Below are positions 40,554 to 49,667 of a stretch of DNA of 64,000 bases, piece by piece. The notes under the pieces were generated by a model, which saw nothing but the letters and a program-made list of their open reading frames with translations, was not told where the DNA came from and ran no database searches. The DNA comes from SURF-43 sp964628985. GTDB lineage: Bacteria; Chloroflexota; Dehalococcoidia; UBA2979. The number at the start of each line of letters is the position of its first letter. The stretch's first letter is position 1. The DNA lies in NCBI GenBank assembly GCA_964628985.1, contig CAZVNJ010000009.1, forward strand, positions 1 through 64,000. Reading direction: 5' to 3'. The position numbers and the translations under genes are program-made.

Positions 40554-41893
40554 GCGTCCCCACACCGCTCCCCACGCGCATCGATCTGCGGCGCTATGCC
40601 GCGCTTGTCGAGGCCGCGACGCCGATGCGGGTCGAGGGGCGAGTGAGCGAGGTCACCGGGCTGCTCGCTGAAGTCGAAGGCATTCCCGGCCGGCTCGGCG
40701 AGATGTGCGTGATCGAGTGCGCCGGAGAGGCGGTGCAGGCAGAGATCGTGGGGTTCCGAGGCGAGCGCACGCTAGTCATGCCGCTGGGTGACCTTCGAGG
40801 TGTGCAGGCGGGGACACCGGTGGTCAGCATGGGCGGTCGCACCACGGTGCCCGTGGGCGCGGAAGTCCTCGGGCGCGTGCTAGATGGCCTCGGCCGTCCG
40901 ATCGACGGCCTTGGCCCGCTGCTCGCGACGCAGCGTCCCGCGCGTGCGGGCGGCAGTCCAGACGTGCTGGCGCGGCAGACCATCGAGGCGCCCCTCACCA
41001 CCGGGATCCGCGCGATCGATGGCCTGCTCACCTGCGGCCTCGGTCAGCGCATCGGCATTTTCGCCGGCTCCGGCGTCGGCAAGAGCACCGTCCTCGCGAT
41101 GATCGCGCGGCACGCCTCGACGGACGTCAACGTCATCGGCCTGATCGGCGAGCGAGGCCGTGAGGTGCGCGAGTTCATCGAGCGCGACCTCGGCCCCGCG
41201 GGCCTCGCCCGCTCGGTCGTCGTGGTCTCCACCTCCGACGAACCCGCGCCCATGCGACTGAACGCGGCGTGGGTGGCCACGACAATCGCCGAGGCGTTCC
41301 GCGACACCGGGGCGCACGTGACGCTGCTCATGGACTCCGTCACCCGCTTCGCGATGGCCGGCCGCGAGATCGGCCTCGCCCTCGGCGAGCCGCCTGCGAT
41401 GAAGGGCTACACCCCTTCCGTCTTCGCGCAGATGTCCCGTCTCCTGGAGCGCGCCGGCACTGGCACGCAGGGATCGATCACCGCCTTCTATACGGTGCTG
41501 GTCGAGGGCGACGATCTCTCAGAGCCGGTAACGGACACGGTGCGCGGCACGCTGGACGGCCACATCGTGCTCTCCCGCGCGCTGGCCGCGCAGAACCACT
41601 ATCCGGCCATCGATGTCCTCGCGAGCGTCTCCCGCGTCATGCCGGCCGTCACCTCGCGTGAGCACCGCCAGGACGCCGGCCGCCTGCGTGAACTGCTGGC
41701 GCGCTACGAGCGCTCGCGCGACCTCGTCCAGATCGGCGCCTACCAGCGCGGCACAGACGCCGCCCTCGACGAGGCGCTCGAGCAACTGCCGGCGATCGAG
41801 GCCTTCCTGCGCCAAGCGCCGGAAGAGCACGACGCGCTCACCCAGACCATCGAGCGGTTGACGGGCGCGGTCTACCCCGCGCGCTCGGCGTAG
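40550..41893 (+). CDS. fliI: Flagellum-specific ATPase FliI
   Basis: 447 residues, the F1-beta-like hexameric ATPase of flagellar type III export. Walker A is FAGSGVGKST (about residues 169-178); VIGLIGERGREVREF and LMDSVTRFAMAGREIGLALGEPP follow, with LLERAGTG and SITAFYTVLVEGDD in the C-terminal half. GTG start in a GTGA overlap with fliH. The full length agrees with other FliI proteins. Confidence 0.96.
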   Translation: MSVPTPLPTRIDLRRYAALVEAATPMRVEGRVSEVTGLLAEVEGIPGRLGEMCVIECAGEAVQAEIVGFRGERTLVMPLGDLRGVQAGTPVVSMGGRTTVPVGAEVLGRVLDGLGRPIDGLGPLLATQRPARAGGSPDVLARQTIEAPLTTGIRAIDGLLTCGLGQRIGIFAGSGVGKSTVLAMIARHASTDVNVIGLIGERGREVREFIERDLGPAGLARSVVVVSTSDEPAPMRLNAAWVATTIAEAFRDTGAHVTLLMDSVTRFAMAGREIGLALGEPPAMKGYTPSVFAQMSRLLERAGTGTQGSITAFYTVLVEGDDLSEPVTDTVRGTLDGHIVLSRALAAQNHYPAIDVLASVSRVMPAVTSREHRQDAGRLRELLARYERSRDLVQIGAYQRGTDAALDEALEQLPAIEAFLRQAPEEHDALTQTIERLTGAVYPARSA

Positions 41894-41902
41894 GAGAGGG
41901 CC

Positions 41903-42343
41903 ATGGCACGCTTCCGCCTCCAGTCCCTCCTCGACTACCGCCGCCAGCTGGAGGATGAGCAGGCACGCGCCTTTGCGGAGGTCACCGCCGAGGAGCAACG
42001 AGTGCGCGCCGCAATCGATGCACTGAACCGCCATCGAGACGAGCAGACCAGCGCCCTCGCGGCGCTGATGGCCTCCGGGACCTTCCACACCGACGGCTAC
42101 ACCCAGCGCGCCGGATACCTGGACGCACTCGGGCTGGCCCTCGACCAGCAAGCCACAGCCCTCGCCGAGGCGATGACGCGCGTGCAGGAGCGGCGCGCCG
42201 CCCTGCTCGCAGCCGTCACGGACCGCCGTGTACTCGAACGGCTTCGCGACCGCCAGGCCGACGAGGCCGCTGTCGCGGACGCGCGCCACGAGGCGCGTGA
42301 TGTGGACGACCTGGTGATGTCTCGTCACCAGCGAGGACAGTAG
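41903..42343 (+). CDS. fliJ: Flagellar export chaperone FliJ
   Basis: 146 residues forming a long antiparallel coiled coil. FRLQSLLDYRRQLEDEQAR at the N-terminus is the FliJ signature (F-x-L-x-x-L-L-x-x-R-x-x-x-E). FliJ sits in the FliI hexamer like the gamma stalk of F1 and escorts export. Directly after fliI (9 bases) and before flgB. Low sequence conservation is normal for the family; order and length secure the call. Confidence 0.87.
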   Translation: MARFRLQSLLDYRRQLEDEQARAFAEVTAEEQRVRAAIDALNRHRDEQTSALAALMASGTFHTDGYTQRAGYLDALGLALDQQATALAEAMTRVQERRAALLAAVTDRRVLERLRDRQADEAAVADARHEARDVDDLVMSRHQRGQ

Positions 42344-42356
42344 GGAGGAGGCGCAG

Positions 42357-42776
42357 ATGCTTCCCAACATTCTCGGCGGACAGGCGCTCGGCGTGGCGCG
42401 CGCGGCCCTCACCGGCCTCGCACGTCGGCAGGAGGCGATCGCATCCAACCTCGCCAACATCGATACCCCGGGCTACACGCGCCAGGCAGTCGACTTCGAG
42501 TCCGCCCTCCGCACCCGGCTCACTCCGGGCGCCATCGAGGCGGGATCGCTCGTGCGCACGGACAGCCGCCACCTCGGACGGCCGGGCGCCCCCGGGCGTG
42601 CGGGCGGCAGCGAGGCGATGGGTCGTGACGTGATCTCGTCACGCAACGACTCGAACTCGGTGAGCGTGGACGAGGAGATGGCGCTGATGGCGGAGACGCA
42701 ACTCCGCTACCAGGCCCTCACGTCCACGATCGGCACCCGCATGAGCACGCTGCGCAGCGTGATCCGCGGCCAGTAG
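42357..42776 (+). CDS. flgB: Flagellar basal-body rod protein FlgB
   Basis: 139 residues, a proximal rod subunit. RRQEAIASNLANIDTPGYTRQ is the ASNLANxxTPGY signature of the rod/hook family. The C-terminal helix has VSVDEEMALMAETQLRYQALTS, the FlgB-type ending. A typical length for FlgB. GGAGG upstream of ATG 42357. Position after fliJ rather than at the front of the fliEFGHIJ block is a rearrangement relative to the common order. Confidence 0.93.
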   Translation: MLPNILGGQALGVARAALTGLARRQEAIASNLANIDTPGYTRQAVDFESALRTRLTPGAIEAGSLVRTDSRHLGRPGAPGRAGGSEAMGRDVISSRNDSNSVSVDEEMALMAETQLRYQALTSTIGTRMSTLRSVIRGQ

Positions 42777-42795
42777 CCGAGGCAGGAGGACCGTC

Positions 42796-43245
42796 ATGGG
42801 ACTGATCAGCAGCATGCGCGTCTCCGCCAGCGCCCTCATGGCGCAGCGGCTCCGCATGGACATCGTCGCCAACAACGTCGCCAACATGAACTCGACGCGC
42901 GCCGCCGACGGCACGGACGGCCCCTACCGCCGACAGTCCGTCGTCTTCCGCGAGCAGCGTGCCGGTGCCTCCTTCGGAGACATCCTCGGCCGCGCCTCCG
43001 GCGCATCCGTGCCCACCGGCGTCGAGGTCTCCTCGATCCATCTGGACACCGCCGCGCCAAGGAAGGTGCACGACCCCAGCCATCCGGACGCGGACGCCGA
43101 GGGCTACGTCCTCATGCCCAACATCGACATCGTCACGGAGATGACGGACCTCGTCGGCGCCAACCGCGCCTATGAGGCGAGCGTGACCGTGCTCAACGCG
43201 ACGAAGTCGCTGGCACAGGCAGCGCTGCAGATCGGCCGGCGGTAG
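42796..43245 (+). CDS. flgC: Flagellar basal-body rod protein FlgC
   Basis: 149 residues. RMDIVANNVANMNSTRAADGT is the N-terminal rod motif; the C-terminal half has NIDIVTEMTDLVGANRAYEASV, the hallmark of FlgC. Proximal rod subunit with FlgB and FliE. GGAGG upstream; 20 bases after flgB. Confidence 0.95.
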   Translation: MGLISSMRVSASALMAQRLRMDIVANNVANMNSTRAADGTDGPYRRQSVVFREQRAGASFGDILGRASGASVPTGVEVSSIHLDTAAPRKVHDPSHPDADAEGYVLMPNIDIVTEMTDLVGANRAYEASVTVLNATKSLAQAALQIGRR

Positions 43246-43276
43246 CGCCGGCATTCGCTGACGAAGGAGGCCTCGC

Positions 43277-43585
43277 ATGGCACTCGGTGGCATCGGACCC
43301 AGTCTCCCGGGGCTCGGCCTCGGAAACACGCACGCGACGGGCGCGGGCACGGTGCGGGGCGCAGAGGCCGCGGGCGGCTCCGGCTTCTCGCAGATCCTCG
43401 CCAGCCTCAGCGGCTCCTCCGCGAACGCGGACAACGCGATCAGCCAGCTCGCCACCGGCCAGGACAACGACCTCCACGACGTCATGCTCTCCGTCGAGAG
43501 TGAGGGTTTGGCCTTCGACCTGGCAGTACAAATCCGTAATCGTTTGGTCGATGCCTATTCAGAGATCTTCCGGATGCAGGTCTAA
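43277..43585 (+). CDS. fliE: Flagellar hook-basal body complex protein FliE
   Basis: 102 residues. Gly/Ala-rich start, then FSQILASLSGSSANADNAI and the FliE-type ending LHDVMLSVESEGLAFDLAVQIRNRLVDAYSEIFRMQV. FliE joins the MS-ring to the rod. GGAGG before ATG 43277. Ordinary FliE length. Confidence 0.93.
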   Translation: MALGGIGPSLPGLGLGNTHATGAGTVRGAEAAGGSGFSQILASLSGSSANADNAISQLATGQDNDLHDVMLSVESEGLAFDLAVQIRNRLVDAYSEIFRMQV

Positions 43586-43705
43586 GCCCTCCACCGCCAC
43601 GCTGTCGAGACGGCGCTTCACGCTCATGCGAGGAGGCCGAAGTCGAGGAGCGACGCACTGACCACAGCGATCGCAGCGGGCCTGACCGGCCTGCCCGCGC
43701 CCGCG

Positions 43706-45106
43706 GTGGATGCGCCCCCCGGTCTGACGGGCCCCCCCGACGACCGAGGGTTCGCCCGGGCACTGGACCGGGCGGCGCCGCCATCAGAGGCACCACCCAC
43801 CCAGGGATCACCCCCGCCGGAATCGGCGGTCGCACAGCATCCGAGCGGTGCGAGTCACGAGGCAGGGACGGCCGCCTCGACCCAGCAGCAGACGGCATCC
43901 GCCTCCATTGATGCGGCAGCCGGCGAGGACAACTCTTCACGACCGGACCGCCCCGCGGGGGTTGTCGAAGAGACACAAGACGCAGCCGTGCCGGAGCCCG
44001 GCACGCTGGAGGCGATGATGGCGGCGCTCTTCACCCGCCCCGCAGCACCCGCTCCGGACGCCGTCGAGTTCACCTCGGCCGTGTCGGGCGGCGCTGCGCT
44101 CGCTTCCACGCTGCAAGAGACTGCCCTCGCCACGGCCGGGATCGCGATGGTCGAGGACCCCTCGGGCATCGCGGCAGAGGCGCCCAGCACAGAGGCGGCT
44201 GCGGACGCGGCCACTCAGGCTGCGCAAGCATCGCCCGCGTACGCGGCGAAGGCCGCGCAGGAGGCGAGGCGCCTAGCGTCGAGCGGTGGAGCGGAGGTCG
44301 GCGTCTCGGACGCCGGTGCCACTCCGGCGTTCGAGGCAGAGACGCCCACGATCATGATGGATGCGGAGCAGGGCGGGGTGTCTCGCCGCGCCCCTGCATC
44401 CACCTCCACGGAGACGGCTTCGACGCCGCTCGGCCTGCTCGAGGGCACGAACGACGTCGAGGCCGTCGACCTCATCCCGGCTCGCGGGGCCGCCCAGCCA
44501 TCGACGCGTTCCGACGCCAATGCGGCGGACGACGGGCTGGCGGCGATGCGCGCCGCGGTGAATGGGGCATCGATGGCCGCGACCCGCGAAGGCGCGGACG
44601 TGGCTGCTGCCGACGCGACGAAGGCGAACGCGCTCCCCACCGTACCCGTCACCACCCAGGTGGCGGAGACAGTGCGCGCTGCTCTGATGCGGGGCGACCA
44701 CGAGATCAGGCTGGTGCTGAACCCTGGCGACCTGGGACAGATCACCGTCCGCATCGTGGAGCAGGGCGGGGCCCTGCACCTGCGCCTGGACGCCACGAAG
44801 GCCGCCACGCACGACCTGCTCGCGCGTGAACTGCCGGGCTTGCGTCAGGCCCTTGAGACGCGCGACCTCCGTGTCGAGCGGATCCAGGTCTCGCACTCTG
44901 GTTCTCCGTCGGCGGATGGCTCGGGGACGGCATGGCAGCAGGGGTCTAGCCGGCAGGGGCAGCAGCAAGACCGCGACGGCTCGCCCGCATGGTCCCCAGT
45001 GGCCGCCCTCGATAGCGCACGCAACCACCTGGAGGGGCGCCGCGCCCCTCGCCTGATCCGTCACGAGGTCCCTCGTCACATCGGCGTGTTGGACCGCGTG
45101 GCGTAG
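43706..45106 (+). CDS. fliK: Flagellar hook-length control protein FliK
   Basis: About 466 residues. The long N-terminal two-thirds is Ala/Pro/Ser/Thr/Asp-rich and disordered, as in FliK 'ruler' regions. The C-terminal Flg_hook domain begins about residue 325: IRLVLNPGDLGQITVRIVE, then LHLRLDATKAATHDLLAREL and LRVERIQVS. The start is unsure: GTG 43706 has no Shine-Dalgarno, while an in-frame CTG at 43658 sits 7 bases after GAGGAG and adds 16 residues. No ATG is available in frame. FliK sets hook length together with FlhB (not in window). Confidence 0.88.
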   Translation: MDAPPGLTGPPDDRGFARALDRAAPPSEAPPTQGSPPPESAVAQHPSGASHEAGTAASTQQQTASASIDAAAGEDNSSRPDRPAGVVEETQDAAVPEPGTLEAMMAALFTRPAAPAPDAVEFTSAVSGGAALASTLQETALATAGIAMVEDPSGIAAEAPSTEAAADAATQAAQASPAYAAKAAQEARRLASSGGAEVGVSDAGATPAFEAETPTIMMDAEQGGVSRRAPASTSTETASTPLGLLEGTNDVEAVDLIPARGAAQPSTRSDANAADDGLAAMRAAVNGASMAATREGADVAAADATKANALPTVPVTTQVAETVRAALMRGDHEIRLVLNPGDLGQITVRIVEQGGALHLRLDATKAATHDLLARELPGLRQALETRDLRVERIQVSHSGSPSADGSGTAWQQGSSRQGQQQDRDGSPAWSPVAALDSARNHLEGRRAPRLIRHEVPRHIGVLDRVA

Positions 45107-45115
45107 GAGAGACGA

Positions 45116-45574
45116 ATGGGCGTTGCAGGCATCAGCAACTACGGCAACACGTTGAACGACGTGCTCGGCCAGCCCGCGCAGCGGACGAAGGGGGGAGACC
45201 TGGGGCAGCAGGACTTCCTCAAGATCATGATTGAGCAGATGAAGGGCGCCAACCCGCTCGACGAGAGCAGCGGAGACAACAACCAGTTCTTCGCGCAGTT
45301 GGTCCAGTTCCAGACGCTCGACGCCATGACCGCCATGCAAAAGGCGATCAAGGCGCTGGCCGAGGTCAGCGAGTTGAGCCAGGCCGCTTCGCTCGTGGGC
45401 AAGACGGTGAGCGCCATCGCCAAGCCGACCACGGACCCGGTCACCGGCGCGCCCTCTGCGCCGGAGGTCGTCACGGGCCGCGTCACGCAGGTCATCTTCG
45501 AGGATGGCAGCGCAGTCGCGCTGCTGGACACCGGCGTGTACGTGCCGATCGACTCCGTGAAGGCGGTCAGTTAG
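45116..45574 (+). CDS. flgD: Hook capping protein FlgD
   Basis: 152 residues; a scaffold for hook growth. The N-terminal half has GQQDFLKIMIEQMKGANPLD and FFAQLVQFQTLDAMTAM, the FlgD signature (L-x-x-Q-D-P). The C-terminal half is a small beta domain (LVGKTVSAIAKP, VTGRVTQVIFEDGSAVAL). Shorter than the roughly 230 residues of enteric FlgD, lacking the Ig-like extension, as is common outside proteobacteria. Nine bases after fliK and 0 before the next gene. Confidence 0.92.
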   Translation: MGVAGISNYGNTLNDVLGQPAQRTKGGDLGQQDFLKIMIEQMKGANPLDESSGDNNQFFAQLVQFQTLDAMTAMQKAIKALAEVSELSQAASLVGKTVSAIAKPTTDPVTGAPSAPEVVTGRVTQVIFEDGSAVALLDTGVYVPIDSVKAVS

Positions 45575-45919
45575 ATGGCCGGCATCGAAGGCGTGCGCGC
45601 GCTCCCGGGGGTCGCCTCGGGCGTCGCGGACGCAGTCAGGCAGGGAGCGGGCACCGCCGACTTCGGAATCCACTTCTCGAAGCACGCCCAGAAGCGGCTC
45701 GAGCAGCGCGGGATCGACATGGCCGGGGACCGTATGGCACGGCTGGAGCAAGCCGTCGGACAGGCGGCGGCGAAGGGCTCACGAGAGAGCCTGATCCTCC
45801 TGGACGAGATGGCGCTCGTAGTCAGCGTGCAGAACCGCACCGTCGTCACGGCGATGGACCAGCAGGCAAGGAAGGAGCAGATCTTCACGAACATCGACTC
45901 GGTCGTCATCGCGCCCTAG
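45575..45919 (+). CDS. Flagellar operon protein (TIGR02530-like)
   Basis: 114 residues; FSKHAQKRLEQRGI is the diagnostic segment of a small protein family found between flgD and flgE in many Gram-positive and related bacteria. MALVVSVQNRTVVTAMD is the beta-hairpin at its end. Function unknown; suggested hook or rod assembly factor. ATG 45575 directly follows the flgD stop. Confidence 0.88.
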   Translation: MAGIEGVRALPGVASGVADAVRQGAGTADFGIHFSKHAQKRLEQRGIDMAGDRMARLEQAVGQAAAKGSRESLILLDEMALVVSVQNRTVVTAMDQQARKEQIFTNIDSVVIAP

Positions 45920-46048
45920 GGCGCACTACCAGGCACTGCACCGGCTGGACCTTCCCAGGGGGCCGGGCGCAGCAGACAACGCAGGGCATCCGCGGGCCTC
46001 GAGTCGCTCGAGGCGAGCAGGCCCCCAGGGGAGAGGACACTACCCGCC

Positions 46049-47332
46049 ATGATGAAGGCGCTGTTCGCAGCGATCGCCGGCCTCCAGAACCACATCACCT
46101 ACATGGACGTGGTCGGCAACAACATCGCGAACGTCAACACGCAGGGCTTCAAGGCCAGCCGCGTGACCTTCCAGGACATGCTCACCCAGACCATCGCAGG
46201 CGCCTCGGCGCCCACCGAGACTCGCGGCGGTACCAACCCGCAGCAGGTCGGCCTCGGCATCAAGATCGGCGGCATCGATGTCCTGCACACGCAGGGCTCG
46301 CTCCAGGCCACTGGCCGGAACACGGACTTCGCCATCCAGGGCAGCGGGTTCTTCATCATGCAGGACGGCAACCGCACGTTCTACACGCGGGACGGCGCCT
46401 TCGACATCGCTGTGTCCGGCGAGCTCGTGAATCCCACCAATGCGTTCAAAGTCCAGGGCTGGCGCGCGGACACCAACGGTGTCGTCAACATCGACGCTCC
46501 GATGACATCGATCATCATCCCGATGGGGCAGAGCATCGCTGCTCAGGCCACCACGCAGGTCACGATCCAGGGAAACTTGGACGCGAGCGCCAGCGGCGTC
46601 GCCCCGGCAGGGTCCTTCTCCACGACCATCGACCTGTACGACTCCCTCGGCGCGGCGCACGCCGTGACGATCAAGTACACCAAGACCGCCAACCCGAACA
46701 TCTGGGACGTGACCGCCACGACGTCTGACCCGATGGTCAACGCGCTCACCCTTGACACCGGTGCCGGCGGTACGACCGTCGAGTTCGACGCGAACGGGCG
46801 TCGGATCGACCCCGCTGCGGGAGTCCCGATGACGATCGACGTCGACCTGCTCACCGCGTCGGGTGCAGGCACAACGGGGACCACCGCGTTCACCGTGGAG
46901 GTGGACCAGGAGGCGATCACCCAGTTCGTCGGCCCCGGCAGCGTGGCGCCCACCTTCAACAACGGCTTCTCGGCCGGTTCGCTGATCACGTTCTCGGTAG
47001 GGCCGTCCGGTGACATCACCGGCATCTTCTCCAACGGCACCACGCGCGCGCTGGGGCAGATCGCGATGGCCCTCTTCACGAACCCGGCCGGCCTCCAGCG
47101 TGTCGGGTCCAACAACTTCGAGGCCACCTCGAACTCTGGCGTGCCGGCCATCGGCCGGCCGAGCACCGGCGGTCGTGGCTCGATCGGCGCGGGCGTCCTC
47201 GAGGGCTCCAACACGGACCTCGCCCGGGAGTTCACCAACGTGGTCATTGCTCAGCGTGGGTTCCAGGCCTCCAGCCGGATCATTTCCACCGCTGACCAGA
47301 TGCTGGAGGGCCTGGTGAACCTGATCCGCTAA
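46049..47332 (+). CDS. flgE: Flagellar hook protein FlgE
   Basis: 427 residues. VVGNNIANVNTQGFKASRVTFQDML is the N-terminal hook/rod motif; the C-terminal end ASRIISTADQMLEGLVNLIR is typical. The FlgE-specific stretch ATGRNTDFAIQGSGFFIMQ and GQIAMALFTNPAGLQRVGSNNF are present, and the middle outer domain (about 150-330) is smooth and strand-rich. 130 bases after the previous gene, with a GAGAGGA site. Followed by a strong hairpin. Confidence 0.96.
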   Translation: MMKALFAAIAGLQNHITYMDVVGNNIANVNTQGFKASRVTFQDMLTQTIAGASAPTETRGGTNPQQVGLGIKIGGIDVLHTQGSLQATGRNTDFAIQGSGFFIMQDGNRTFYTRDGAFDIAVSGELVNPTNAFKVQGWRADTNGVVNIDAPMTSIIIPMGQSIAAQATTQVTIQGNLDASASGVAPAGSFSTTIDLYDSLGAAHAVTIKYTKTANPNIWDVTATTSDPMVNALTLDTGAGGTTVEFDANGRRIDPAAGVPMTIDVDLLTASGAGTTGTTAFTVEVDQEAITQFVGPGSVAPTFNNGFSAGSLITFSVGPSGDITGIFSNGTTRALGQIAMALFTNPAGLQRVGSNNFEATSNSGVPAIGRPSTGGRGSIGAGVLEGSNTDLAREFTNVVIAQRGFQASSRIISTADQMLEGLVNLIR

Positions 47333-47347
47333 GCCACCGAACGACAT

Positions 47348-47374
47348 ACGGGGGTACGGCTTGCCGTCCCCCGT
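47348..47374 (+). terminator. Terminator after flgE
   Basis: Arms ACGGGGG-T-ACGGC and GCCGTCCCCCGT, a single bulged T and a TT loop, 16 bases after flgE. It probably ends the flagellar transcript. Confidence 0.65.
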
Positions 47375-47465
47375 CCGATGATCGAGGGAGCACCAGTCGC
47401 GGGAGGCACGTCGCCACCGGGCGCGCGCTGGCCCGCCTGGCCTCCACCCGGTCGAGGGGGATGAC

Positions 47466-48602
47466 ATGGGTGCTGAAGCAGAAGGCCTGGCCCGGCTCTC
47501 GCGCTTCGCGGAGCGGATCCCCGCTGGCCGCCTGGTCTATGACCAGGGCGAGATCCCTCAGCGCATCGTAGTTGTCCTCCAGGGGCGCCTCCAGTTCGAG
47601 GTGGTGGGAGACGACGGCAGCGTCTCCATCGTCGGTTCGGTCGAGCCCGGTCAGATGGCCGGCCACATCGCCGCCGTGAACGCGCGCCCCACCTCCGCGG
47701 CCGCGCGGGCGCAGGACGAGACCATCCTGCTCGCGATCCCACTGCGCTCACTCGCCGAAGCGTTCCAGGATGCCCCCGGGCTCGCGCTCCAACTTTCAGA
47801 CGCGCTAAACAACGCCGGCCGCGGGGGACACACCAACTCATCCGGCGATCCACAGCGTCGAGCAGCCCACGACGCCATCGTGATCCCCGTCCCGCGCCCC
47901 GTGGACGAACAGTTCTTCTTCATTGATACGGCGGACTGCCCGGTCTGTGACGCGGCCTTCGAGTACCTGCGCATCCGCACGCGAGGTGTGCGGCCGGCCC
48001 AGCGCGATTCTGACCTGCGGGTCGCCTACACGACCATCGATCCCACCTGGTATGCCGTCGTGACCTGTCCGAAATGTTCCTTCGCCTCCTACCGGGACGA
48101 CTTCTACGCCGTCTCCGACGACGAACGTGCCCGGTTGGAGGCTGGCACCGAGGAACGGCGGGAACTCTGTTCGTCGCCGCTCACTGGGCCGCGCTCCAGC
48201 GAGCATGCACAGCTCACGCTCGAGCTTGCGATGCTCTCGTATGCCCGCCGCCGTCCAAACGAGCGCCGGCAGGCCGTCCTCCTCCACCGGCGCGCGTGGA
48301 TCGCCCGCGCCAACGGGGACACCGCCGAGGAGATGGTGTGGCTCGAGCGTGCGCGGGACGCGTACCAGCGCGCCTACGAGGGCGACCCGGACGTCTCTGA
48401 CGAAGGCGCCCTCCGTGCCGCCTACCTGATTGGTGACCTCACGCTCCGCCTCGGGGACCCGCTCACTGCCGGTCGGTGGTTGGAGGTCTGCCTGAAGACC
48501 GGCGCCGGCGAGCAGAGCGGCCTCGTCCGCATGGCCCGCGACCGCCTCCACGATGCGCGCGAGGCGGCCAAGGGCCTCACCGAGTCGGCGGCAGCCTCCT
48601 GA
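47466..48602 (+). CDS. Cyclic-nucleotide-binding-fold plus DUF2225 fusion
   Basis: 378 residues. First about 120: a cNMP-fold (IPAGRLVYDQGEIPQRIVVV, LQFEVVGDDGSV, VEPGQMAGHIAA) with the FNR/CRP beta-roll but no DNA-binding helix, and no clear phosphate-binding cassette (PTSAAARAQDET). Then DUF2225: CPVCDAAFEY, CPKCSFASYRDDF (two zinc knuckles) and a TPR-like helical tail with ERARDAYQRAYEGD. DUF2225 has no known function. It starts after flgE's hairpin and overlaps the beta-propeller gene by 1 base. Confidence 0.8.
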   Translation: MGAEAEGLARLSRFAERIPAGRLVYDQGEIPQRIVVVLQGRLQFEVVGDDGSVSIVGSVEPGQMAGHIAAVNARPTSAAARAQDETILLAIPLRSLAEAFQDAPGLALQLSDALNNAGRGGHTNSSGDPQRRAAHDAIVIPVPRPVDEQFFFIDTADCPVCDAAFEYLRIRTRGVRPAQRDSDLRVAYTTIDPTWYAVVTCPKCSFASYRDDFYAVSDDERARLEAGTEERRELCSSPLTGPRSSEHAQLTLELAMLSYARRRPNERRQAVLLHRRAWIARANGDTAEEMVWLERARDAYQRAYEGDPDVSDEGALRAAYLIGDLTLRLGDPLTAGRWLEVCLKTGAGEQSGLVRMARDRLHDAREAAKGLTESAAAS

Positions 48603-49600
48603 TGCGCGTCCCCAGGACCTTGCGCCATGGCTGGCAGATCCTCAGCGACCACCTGCTCGTAGTCGCGATCGTCCTCGCGGTCGCCCTGGTCACGCTCGCG
48701 GCGCTCGCCTCGGCCGCGCCCTCCGCGGCCCGCGAACAGGTGTTGGTCGCCGATCTCCGAGGTCACGCCCTCGTGATCCTCGACCCCACCCGGCCCGACG
48801 AGGCGCGGCGCATCGCGCTGCCCGGTGGGCCGCACGAGTTGCTGCAGCTGCCGGATGGGCGCGTCGCACTGTCGCTGGAACAGTCCGGTGTCATCGCCGT
48901 CGTGGACATCGCCAGTGGGGACGTCCAGACGTTCACCACCGGTGGCCTCCCGCACGGGCTCGCCTTGCAGCGCGACCCCGAAGGCGACCGGCTGCTCGTG
49001 ACCGATCGTGAACGAGGCACCGTCCGGCGCTTCGTGATCGCCGGCACCACCGCGCAGTGGCCGGAACTCGCCGCGCTCCCCGCCGCGGGGTGGCCGCATG
49101 CTGTCGTGGCCCGGCCAGAGGGCGGCGTTGCGATCGCGCGTGCAGCAGATGCCGTCCTCTCTCTCGACGGTCGGGACCTGCGCGTCTCGGAGTTGCCTGA
49201 AACCGTCGCCATCTCGCCCGACGGTACCCGGGTCGCCAGCGCCGGGGCGGTGGGCGGCATGGTCCACATCGTGGGCTGGGACGGACGCGACCGTGTGGAC
49301 GCGCAGGTAGGCGGGCGCCCGGTGCGTACGATCTTCTCGCCGGATGGCAGCCTCGTTGCCGCCGCGCTCTCCGCCTCGTCCAGCGTCGCCTTGGTGGACC
49401 GCGCCGGGCTTGTGCGCCGCGTCGCGGTCGTCGGTACGCCGGACGGGCTGGCGTTCTCTGCGGACGGGGAGCGCCTCTATGCCGCGGACATGGCCGGCGG
49501 CCGCGTCACCGTCATCGAGGTAGCGAGTGGCCGAGTCATGGCCGTCCTCCCCGCAGGACGCTCTGCCGGCAGCCTGCTCGTGCTCCCGGCCGGCGGGTGA
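48602..49600 (+). CDS. YncE-like beta-propeller protein, membrane-anchored
   Basis: 332 residues. N-terminal helix (about 18-40, LLVVAIVLAVALVTLAA) is followed by about seven repeats of a beta-propeller blade (GGPHELLQLPDGRVALS, GGLPHGLALQRDPEGDRLLV, GTPDGLAFSADGERLYAAD). Similar to YncE/40-residue YVTN-type repeats. Likely an outer-face protein or a sensor. It overlaps the previous stop (TGATG), so it is translated with the DUF2225 protein. Function unknown. Confidence 0.78.
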   Translation: MRVPRTLRHGWQILSDHLLVVAIVLAVALVTLAALASAAPSAAREQVLVADLRGHALVILDPTRPDEARRIALPGGPHELLQLPDGRVALSLEQSGVIAVVDIASGDVQTFTTGGLPHGLALQRDPEGDRLLVTDRERGTVRRFVIAGTTAQWPELAALPAAGWPHAVVARPEGGVAIARAADAVLSLDGRDLRVSELPETVAISPDGTRVASAGAVGGMVHIVGWDGRDRVDAQVGGRPVRTIFSPDGSLVAAALSASSSVALVDRAGLVRRVAVVGTPDGLAFSADGERLYAADMAGGRVTVIEVASGRVMAVLPAGRSAGSLLVLPAGG

Positions 49601-49667
49601 CTGCCTAGTTTGGGGCGTGTGCGACAATCGGCTTCTACCGGACACCTCGTGGGATGGAGCCGCGGCG

